64,000 bases of DNA from NCBI RefSeq assembly GCF_014117325.1, contig NZ_CP059732.1, positions 2,989,001-3,053,000 of the forward strand, in the 5' to 3' direction. This stretch comes from Spirosoma foliorum. Lineage in GTDB: Bacteria; Bacteroidota; Bacteroidia; Cytophagales; Spirosomataceae. The notes beneath the pieces were generated by a model, which did not search any database, was not told where the DNA came from, and was given only the letters and a program-made list of their open reading frames with translations. Shown in pieces: positions 57,914-64,000 of the stretch (position 1 is the stretch's first letter; every line of letters starts with the position of its first letter). The translations under genes and the position numbers were made by a program.

Positions 57914-59518
57914 ATGTATAAACGGTTATTTTTCCTTGCCTTAATCTGGCTGAGTACCCCTGCATTCGCCCAGCAATCCGACGTTTTTACGGTTAAAAGC
58001 CGGGGCGCTAAAGGGGATGGCCATACGCTGGATACCGAAGCCATTCAGAAAACTGTCGACGAATGCGCTGCTCAGGGAGGGGGAACGGTTTTCTTTCCGG
58101 CAGGAAAGTACGTAACGGCTACCATTTTTCTGAAAGACAACATAACGCTGGAGATACCTGCCAGTACCACCCTGGTAGGCGCCACCGATATACAGCAGTA
58201 TCCTGTTATTACGCCAGCTATTTCCTACTACGGTAGTGAACATATTCATTTTGCCCTTTTTTATGCCGAGGGTCAAAAAAATATTACCCTGAAAGGGCAA
58301 GGTACGATTGATGGGCAGGGAAGCGCGTTTGTTGACAGTTCACAGTTCTTCCCTAAAAACTACAACTGCCGACCATTTCTACTTTGGTTTGTTAACGTGA
58401 AAGGATTAACGGTCAGCGGACTGCATCTACGGAATTCAGGGTTTTGGATGCAACATTACTTAAACTGCGAAGACCTGCTGATCGATGGCATTGAGGTGTT
58501 TAATCATAGCAATAAAAACAATGATATGATGGACATCGACGGTTGCAAAAACGTACGGATTGTGAATTGCCTTGGCGATAGCGACGACGATGGCATTACC
58601 TTGAAGAGCATGAATGAAAAGCCCGTCGACAATGTCGTGATCAGCAATTGTATCCTCAGTAGCCACTGCAATGCCATTAAATGCGGTACCGAGTCGTCGG
58701 GTGGGTTTCGGAATATTGCCATTACCAATTGTGTAGTACGGCCCTCTGTCATTTCAGATAAGGCTATCTACGGCAATCCTCGGGGCAATAGTGGTATAAC
58801 ACTGGCCAGTGTAGATGGCGGTCAACTGGATGGCATTGTCATCGACAATATCCGAATCGATGGGCCACAGGTACCCATTTTTCTGAGACTAGGCAACCGG
58901 GCAAGGCCGTATAAAAAAGATCAGGGTGAGGTTCCGGTTGGTACGTTCCGGAATGTGCAATTATCGAATATCGTGGCTACTGGCGCGTCTAAGCTGGGGT
59001 GTTTAGTGGCTGGATTACCTGGTCATGAACTCGACAATGTGCATTTGTCGAATATTTCCATTTCGTTTGCTGGAGGTGGCACCTTGGAGGATGCTCAGCG
59101 AGCTCTGCCGGAGAATGAGAAAAAATATCCAGATGCGGAGCAATTTGGTTTAAACAATGCCTATGGTTTTCAGGTACGCCATGTCCGCAACTTTTCGATG
59201 CATAACCTACACTTGTCCTATCAAAAATCGGATGATCGACCAGCCGTTGTGCTCAACGATGTGGATCAGGCAATAGTGGATGGCGTTACAGCGATGCACT
59301 CGGCCAAAAGTGAAGCTTATATCCGCGTAACCGCCAGCAAGAAAGTGCGTATTGCGAATTGTCAGCCCCGGCTTCAGTCGACAGGTTCTATGTTTCTGCA
59401 GTTGGAAACAATTCCACAGACTGACCTTGTAGTAGTAGGCAACGATCTCCGAGGCTTTCAGAAACCAGCCAAATCGAATAAGAAATACACTCTTTGGGTT
59501 GGCAACATTGGTCAGTAA
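57914..59518 (+). CDS. Exported glycoside hydrolase family 28 (polygalacturonase-type)
   Basis: 534 residues from ATG 57914 (MYKRLFFLALIWLSTPAFAQ, a clean signal peptide); ATG 57905 would add MSC. GH28 right-handed beta-helix: the start VKSRGAKGDGHTLDTEAIQK is typical, the catalytic region is NNDMMDIDGCKNV then GDSDDDGITLKS, and SSHCNAIKCGTESSGGFRNI carries the conserved His and Gly residues. The usual NTDG triad is altered to NNDMMDID. It hydrolyses pectin (homogalacturonan or rhamnogalacturonan) outside the cytoplasm. No polysaccharide-utilisation genes adjoin it. Confidence 0.87.
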   Translation: MYKRLFFLALIWLSTPAFAQQSDVFTVKSRGAKGDGHTLDTEAIQKTVDECAAQGGGTVFFPAGKYVTATIFLKDNITLEIPASTTLVGATDIQQYPVITPAISYYGSEHIHFALFYAEGQKNITLKGQGTIDGQGSAFVDSSQFFPKNYNCRPFLLWFVNVKGLTVSGLHLRNSGFWMQHYLNCEDLLIDGIEVFNHSNKNNDMMDIDGCKNVRIVNCLGDSDDDGITLKSMNEKPVDNVVISNCILSSHCNAIKCGTESSGGFRNIAITNCVVRPSVISDKAIYGNPRGNSGITLASVDGGQLDGIVIDNIRIDGPQVPIFLRLGNRARPYKKDQGEVPVGTFRNVQLSNIVATGASKLGCLVAGLPGHELDNVHLSNISISFAGGGTLEDAQRALPENEKKYPDAEQFGLNNAYGFQVRHVRNFSMHNLHLSYQKSDDRPAVVLNDVDQAIVDGVTAMHSAKSEAYIRVTASKKVRIANCQPRLQSTGSMFLQLETIPQTDLVVVGNDLRGFQKPAKSNKKYTLWVGNIGQ

Positions 59519-59652
59519 ACTGTGATTACCCGCTACCCCATAGGTCTTCGTTAGAAAAATCTGAACTTTTCAACAAACTAGTTTGGACTTTTCAACAAAT
59601 CACAATTCCATAGCATGGCTGAACTTTGCAGTATCAAACGTTCAATCATGAC

Positions 59653-60687
59653 ATGGAAACTCAACAAACCGTATTAGTAACTGGAGGTTCAGGATTTATT
59701 GCCTCTTATTGCATCATTGCGTTGCTCAAGAGTGGGTATAAGGTAAAAGCTACCCTGCGGTCACTCAACAAATCTGAACTGGTAAAACAAATGCTGAAAG
59801 AAGGCGGCTTGCGTTCAGTTGAGGGGTTATCTTTTGCGGAAGCTGATTTAGAAAACGAATCGAGTTGGGAAAAAGCAACGGAAGGCTGCCAGTATGTTAT
59901 TCACGTAGCGTCGCCTACACCTCATACAGACGCCAAAACAGAGGATGATTTCGTTATCCCGGCCGAAAACGGGGTACTGTTTGTGCTTCGGGCAGCCAGG
60001 AAAGCAGGCGTGAAACGAGTAGTACTTACGTCGGCTTTCGGAGCAGTGGGTATGGGTACCGTAAAAACTACCCCTTACACGGAAGAAGACTGGACAGTAC
60101 TGAACGAAACCGTGGCTCCTTATCAAAAATCGAAAACCATTTCGGAAAAAGCAGCCTGGAATTTTATCGAAACGGAAGGCGACGGAATGGAACTTGCCGT
60201 AGTAAATCCTACAGGTGTGCTGGGGCCCATTTTGTCGGACGATTTTTCGCATTCCATTCAAAATATTAAACAAATGCTGAATGGTGATATGACAGCCTGC
60301 CCTAAACTAATTTCGGGCTACGTGGATGTCCGTGACGTTGCCGACTTGCATTTGAAAGCGATGACCATGCCTCAGGCTAACGGACAACGCTTTATTGCCG
60401 TTGCCGGAGACGGTTTTTCGCTATTGGATGTAGCTAATGTGCTCCGAAAAAATCTGGGCGAAAAAGCCGCAAATGTCCCAACCAGAGAATTACCAAATTG
60501 GCTCATTAAATTACTGGCCCTATTCAATCCGAAACTCAAAGCGGTTGAGCCGTATTTAGGCATGGTAAAAAGAGCAAGCAGTGAAAAAGCCATATCGCAA
60601 CTAGGCTGGAAACCACGTTCTACCGAAGAGGCAATTTTAGCGACTGCCACTAGTTTAATCAACTTAGGTATTGTAAAAACGAAATAG
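59653..60687 (+). CDS. Extended SDR, dihydroflavonol-reductase/aldehyde-reductase type
   Basis: 344 residues from ATG 59653 (METQQTVLVTGGSGFIASYC); the frame is open to 59626 but those codons are not family-like. Cofactor loop GGSGFIA at 10-16, NADP-favouring KATLRSLNK after it, then VIHVASPTPH. The catalytic Tyr-x3-Lys is in APYQKSKTISE, followed by NPTGVLGP. Reduces small aldehydes or ketones with NADPH. First gene of a three-gene operon, ending 2 bp before the next ATG. Confidence 0.87.
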   Translation: METQQTVLVTGGSGFIASYCIIALLKSGYKVKATLRSLNKSELVKQMLKEGGLRSVEGLSFAEADLENESSWEKATEGCQYVIHVASPTPHTDAKTEDDFVIPAENGVLFVLRAARKAGVKRVVLTSAFGAVGMGTVKTTPYTEEDWTVLNETVAPYQKSKTISEKAAWNFIETEGDGMELAVVNPTGVLGPILSDDFSHSIQNIKQMLNGDMTACPKLISGYVDVRDVADLHLKAMTMPQANGQRFIAVAGDGFSLLDVANVLRKNLGEKAANVPTRELPNWLIKLLALFNPKLKAVEPYLGMVKRASSEKAISQLGWKPRSTEEAILATATSLINLGIVKTK

Positions 60688-60689
60688 CC

Positions 60690-61346
60690 ATGAAACTAAT
60701 CATCACCGGTGCAACAGGATTAGTAGGCGAAGGCGTTTTGCTGGTCTGCCTAGAAAACCCCGTAGTAACAGAAGTGCTTATCATTAATAGACGGTCACTG
60801 GCCCGTAAACACGCAAAACTAAGCGAGTTGATTGTAAACGATTTTTCAGACATCAACAAGTACAGTGCGCAACTAAAAAAATATGATGCCTGCTTTTTTT
60901 GCGCGGGCGCCAGTAGTATTGGCGAAAATGAAGCATCGTTTACCAAAAAGACGTATGATTTTGTCGTTCCATTTGCCAAAACTCTTTCAGAAATCAACCC
61001 AGCAATGACCTTCATCTATGTCTCAGGAAATCGTACCGACAGTACCGAGCAGGGAAAAGTTATGTGGGCAAGAGTAAAGGGGCGAACCGAAAATGCGTTG
61101 CTGAAATTACCATTTAAAGCCGTGTATGCTTTTCGCCCTGGATTTATGAAACCGGTAAAAGGGCAACAGAACGTGCGGCTGATTTACCGTGTTTTCGAAG
61201 CTTTTTATCCATTATGGCTATCCATTCTCCCTAACTGGACCTGTACCATGCGGGAAGTAGGACTGGCCATGATTAACTGCGTAGCCAAAGGATATAGCAA
61301 ATCTATTTTGGAAGTACAGGATATAAAATTGCAGGCAAAGCAATGA
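60690..61346 (+). CDS. Atypical SDR / NAD(P)-binding epimerase-like protein
   Basis: 218 residues. Cofactor loop ITGATGLVGEGVLL near the N-terminus. Tyr/Lys catalytic pair not in classical form; the section FIYVSGNRTDST and WARVKGRTENALLKLPFKAV YAFRPGFMKP matches the HTATIP2-like NAD(P)-binding group common in Bacteroidota. It starts 2 bp after the preceding stop and overlaps the AraC gene by four bases, so translation is coupled. Function unknown; may modify the same compound as the first SDR. Confidence 0.83.
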   Translation: MKLIITGATGLVGEGVLLVCLENPVVTEVLIINRRSLARKHAKLSELIVNDFSDINKYSAQLKKYDACFFCAGASSIGENEASFTKKTYDFVVPFAKTLSEINPAMTFIYVSGNRTDSTEQGKVMWARVKGRTENALLKLPFKAVYAFRPGFMKPVKGQQNVRLIYRVFEAFYPLWLSILPNWTCTMREVGLAMINCVAKGYSKSILEVQDIKLQAKQ

Positions 61347-62146
61347 AGATAACGGAAATAAAATCGTGTTTCGTAGGCCCGGCTATATCGCCGGAGCAAT
61401 TCATTGCCGAGCATTTCTTTTTGTTTCTGGCAAAGGGAACCATGAACGGTTATGACGGCAACAAGCACTATATACTCAGCCCCGGCGAAAGCTGCCTGGT
61501 TCGTAAAAACAGACTGGCCCGTTACAACAAAATAAAATCGAACAACGAGTTCGAAAAAGTCATTATCTTTTTTGATGAACCATTTTTGAAAAATTTCCAG
61601 CAAAAGCACACCATAACGTTAAAAAAGCACACGTCAAAAGATGCGTTCATTCGGATCAAAAAAGATAAGTTAATCAACAGCTTTCTACTCTCGCTGGAAC
61701 CTTACTACAATGGTTCCGGCATTATCAGCACTACTTTTTCTGACTTAAAACGGGAGGAATTATTGCTGATCCTCCTGGCATTACAGCCAGAATTATCGGA
61801 TGTGTTATTTGATTATGGCGTTCCCGGCCGAGTAGATCTGGAAGCGTTTATGCAAAAGAATTATAAGTTCAACGTGAACATGAAGCGCTTTGCCTTCCTT
61901 ACCGGGCGAAGTTTGTCGGCCTTCAAAAGAGACTTCAAAACCATTTTTGATGAAACACCCAATCGCTGGCTGGTGAAACGACGGTTACAGGAAGCCCGTT
62001 TCCTGATTGAAGAAAAAGGGCAAAAAGTCACAGATATTTACCAGGATCTAGGATTCGAAGATTTATCGCATTTTTCATTTGCGTTTAAAAAGGAATTTGG
62101 ATCAACAGCAACCGAGCTTTCTGAATCTGGCAATCTTCCACAATAG
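61343..62146 (+). CDS. AraC-family transcriptional regulator
   Basis: 267 residues. The N-terminal half (about 1-150) is a cupin-like sensing domain without clear motifs. The C-terminal AraC/XylS domain spans ~170-262: FNVNMKRFAFLTGRSLSAFK RDFKTIFDETPNRWLVKRRL, then VTDIYQDLGFEDLSHFSFAF KKEFG. Start ATG overlaps the previous stop (ATGA). It probably controls its own operon of two SDRs. The last codons (NLPQ) and stop are encoded in the left arm of a 27-bp perfect hairpin. Confidence 0.9.
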   Translation: MKITEIKSCFVGPAISPEQFIAEHFFLFLAKGTMNGYDGNKHYILSPGESCLVRKNRLARYNKIKSNNEFEKVIIFFDEPFLKNFQQKHTITLKKHTSKDAFIRIKKDKLINSFLLSLEPYYNGSGIISTTFSDLKREELLLILLALQPELSDVLFDYGVPGRVDLEAFMQKNYKFNVNMKRFAFLTGRSLSAFKRDFKTIFDETPNRWLVKRRLQEARFLIEEKGQKVTDIYQDLGFEDLSHFSFAFKKEFGSTATELSESGNLPQ

Positions 62147-62189
62147 CCAAAGGCGACCGCTTGGTCGCCTTTGGCTATTGTGGAAGATT
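62132..62189 (+). terminator. 27-bp perfect hairpin at the end of the AraC gene
   Basis: Arms 62132-62158 and 62163-62189 are exactly complementary, loop GCTT. The core GGCGACC/GGTCGCC equals that of the terminator at 57747. The right arm is not followed by T, so the hairpin may also stabilise the mRNA end. It overlaps the last five codons of the AraC gene. Confidence 0.85.
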
Positions 62190-62315
62190 CAATGAAACCC
62201 CTATAACCCACTAATTATTCGGGCGTAGCCATTGTTGGCCAAATTCACATCATAACTCATCGTTAGGTCATGCGCTACGTTTGAGGATATTACGCACTGG
62301 GATACATATGGCTAT

Positions 62316-62955
62316 GTGATTGTACGAAATGCAGTTTCTCGCAAGGATTGCGATCAAACCATTCAGCTGATCTGTGATTCCATTGATATTGACCGCTATA
62401 AGTCCGAAACATGGTACCGGCCCAGCCCAATGCAACAGGGAATCATGGTTCAATTGTTTCAACATCCACTTTTGGCCAGGAACCGCTCGTCGATTCGTAT
62501 CCGAAAAGCCTACGAACAGTTGCGGAATCGAACGGATTTGTGGGTATCTACCGACCGAGTCGGCTTTAATCCACCCGAAACAGAAAGCTGGCAATTTCCT
62601 GGACCTAATCTACATTGGGATGTCAGCTTAACTCTCCCAATTCCGTTTGGGCTGCAGGGTCTGCTTTACTTGTCCGATACCCAGCCTAATCAGGGAGCCT
62701 TTACCTTAGTGCCTGGATTCCAGCATCGAATCGCCGACTGGATTACCCAACTGCCTCCTCAGGCCAATCCCAGAACGCAGAACCTTCATGCTTTCGGCAC
62801 TACGCCTATCGATCGCTGCCAATGCGGGTGACTTTATTATCTGGCATCAGGCTTTACCGCATGGTAGTTCTCCAAATAGGTCGAGAGAACCCCGGTTTGT
62901 ACAATACATTAATTACGCTCCGTCCAACATTGAAGTAAATCCTGATTGGCAATAA
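62316..62955 (+). pseudogene. Frameshifted phytanoyl-CoA dioxygenase (PhyH-like) gene
   Basis: The first frame, from a GTG at 62316, encodes VIVRNAVSRKDCDQTIQLIC ... FPGPNLHWDVSLTLPIPFGL QGLLYLSDTQPNQGAFTLVPG, the PhyH fold with its Fe ligands HWD. It stops after TPIDRCQCG at 62831. From about 62810 the +1 frame continues IAANAGDFIIWHQALPHGSS PN and RFVQYINYAPSN to the stop at 62955, supplying the second Fe-binding His (PHG) and the 2-oxoglutarate Arg. The break lies in an ATCGATCG repeat. Upstream, family-like residues (HWDTYGY) precede the GTG with no in-frame ATG, so the 5' end may also be damaged. Confidence 0.75.
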
Positions 62956-63043
62956 CCACTCTTACTAATAAATCTTCGATCGATAATAAGTATCTGAAAC
63001 GTTGATGACTTAGAACCTGCGCAAAAATCAGATTTTTAATAAC

Positions 63044-63112
63044 TTACCCCCACCCCCCTGAAGGGGGCTTATTCCCACGATGAACTAAGCCCCCTTCAGG
63101 GGGTGGGGGTAA
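63044..63112. repeat. 27-28-bp inverted repeat, CCCCCTGAAGGGGGC type
   Basis: TTACCCCCACCCCCCTGAAG starts the left arm (to about 63071) and TAAGCCCCCTTCAGGGGGTG the right (63086-63112). Arms are nearly perfect; each contains its own small palindrome CCCCTGAAGGGG. The GC-rich arms stand out from the flanks. Confidence 0.85.
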
Positions 63113-63226
63113 AATCGAGCCTGTTTTTGTAAAATTCAGGTAGCCACTTAAACATAGAAGCACAGGATTATTTACACTAAAAATGTAAAACCCTGTGCTT
63201 TGCGTGCCTCTCCGTTTAAAAACCAG

Positions 63227-64000
63227 CTACTTGATATACAACCACTTGTTGTAGAGTGCTTTTTGCTCTGCCGTCTGATTAGGTAGTGGCTCCAGACGAT
63301 AACTTACCAATGGGTTTTGAGTAAGCGTAACTGGAATTTCGCGAACAAACCCGCCCCGATTGACAAGTACTTTCAAGGTTTCACCCATCTTTCGGCCACT
63401 AATGACTCGAAGCAGATCATCACCCACCCGAACTTTATCGACCGAAATAATTTCATCGCCCACGTTTAGGCCATCGTTGTACGCTGCTGATCCGCGACGG
63501 ACGCTTGAAATGGTTGATTTTCCATTGGCAATCGTCGTGGCAGCGCCCAGAAAACCGTCTTGAACTTTACTGGCCAGATTCACTAACTGCATCCCAACGG
63601 GCGCAAAATAAGCATCGTAGTTAATGGGCTCAGCCGTGTTTACCCCGATGTTAAAGAAATCATCGAGCTTCCGCCCCGCCACTTGTTCAGCAGCCTGCCG
63701 GAATTCGTTGTCAGTGAACCCCCGCTTCTGTTTTTTGTAATATTCGTTATACAGGAGCCGCATCAAATCATCCATGTTGCGCTGACCACTGCTGCCCGCC
63801 AGTATGGCCAAATTCAGCAGCGTGCCTAAAACACTCCCTTTGCTATAATACGATATTTGGGTGTTGGCCGAGTTTTCATTAGGCCGGTAGCCCTTAATCC
63901 AGGCGTCCCAGCTTGACTCAGCCGCCGATTGTATGCGCGTACCAGGCTGATTTTCAATCTCGGTAATGCCACTGGCGACGAGGGTCAAATAGGCATCTGG
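63227..64000 (-). CDS. M61-family peptidase with PDZ domain, C-terminal part (gene continues past the window)
   Basis: 258 codons visible; the frame is open to the right edge (PDAYLTLVASGI...). The visible part is the helical C-terminus of a glycyl-aminopeptidase-like M61 enzyme (SAAESSWDAWIKGYRPNENS, ISYYSKGSVLGTLLNLAI, KRGFTDNEFRQAAEQVAG) and then a PDZ domain (AAYNDGLNVGDEIISVDKVR, GETLKVLVNRGG). The catalytic HExxH lies outside the window. Probably exported. No terminator T run is visible; the GC-rich inverted repeat at 63.1 kb lies downstream. Confidence 0.88.
   Translation of the reverse strand, partial: PDAYLTLVASGITEIENQPGTRIQSAAESSWDAWIKGYRPNENSANTQISYYSKGSVLGTLLNLAILAGSSGQRNMDDLMRLLYNEYYKKQKRGFTDNEFRQAAEQVAGRKLDDFFNIGVNTAEPINYDAYFAPVGMQLVNLASKVQDGFLGAATTIANGKSTISSVRRGSAAYNDGLNVGDEIISVDKVRVGDDLLRVISGRKMGETLKVLVNRGGFVREIPVTLTQNPLVSYRLEPLPNQTAEQKALYNKWLYIK

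Overview
The window looks like a chromosomal piece of a Cytophagales bacterium (Bacteroidota), most like Spirosoma or a close relative. The evidence is Bacteroidota-type promoters (TTG-N19-TAnnTTTG, clearest before tRNA-Glu and before the 54.6 kb lipoprotein), a tmRNA tag ending YAMAA, a DUF4249 lipoprotein, a FadL-like outer-membrane protein, an MGH1-like GH63 enzyme, and many long intergenic inverted repeats.

Layout. 0-10.2 kb (+) is a nucleobase-catabolism cluster: nitrilase-type beta-ureidopropionase, PreT and PreA (dihydropyrimidine dehydrogenase), an NCS2 permease, and xanthine dehydrogenase XdhA/XdhB with its maturation factor XdhC. An exported M20 carbamoylase/allantoate-hydrolase-like protein and a large M14 peptidase follow on the minus strand. 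tRNA-Glu lies at 14.46 kb. 14.9-21.1 kb is almost free of ordinary genes and instead holds a series of 33-109-residue, mostly membrane, proteins in several paralogous families around a solo LytTR protein. Two of these families recur as a pair at 46.0-46.4 kb. 19.5-24.2 kb carries FKBP, HemF, an AlbA_2/Schlafen-like protein and an AT-hook-like protein. 24.9-28.9 kb is a second molybdenum hydroxylase, PaoABC-like, exported by a Tat signal on its FeS subunit.

30.4-35.3 kb is an AT-rich accessory block next to the 3' end of tmRNA (ssrA). It holds a truncated RimK-like ATP-grasp gene and a two-gene minus-strand cassette: a leucine-rich-repeat/coiled-coil protein and an uncharacterised protein whose C-terminal portion, with an R-x4-H (HEPN-like) motif, is cut off by a frameshift in an A10 tract. 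This is my best candidate for an undescribed, possibly defensive, system.

35.5-64 kb is mixed metabolism: an SdpR/SdpI-like pair with a repeated operator, YetF-like and DUF6580 membrane proteins, GH63 and SDR enzymes, a G9-frameshifted FMN-dependent oxidase, UvsE, SlyD-like PPIase, a PQQ dehydrogenase/PKD/cytochrome c fusion with a sugar isomerase, ProS, a prion-like Gly/Ser/Tyr/Gln-rich lipoprotein, a FadL-like porin, a GH28 pectinase, an SDR-SDR-AraC operon, a frameshifted PhyH gene, and the C-terminal part of an M61 peptidase running off the right edge.

A recurring theme is intergenic inverted repeats (arms 16-32 bp, and one degenerate arrangement of about 200 bp). Each is built from a different short motif and lies between genes rather than in them. 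No integrase, transposase, CRISPR array or replication origin was seen.
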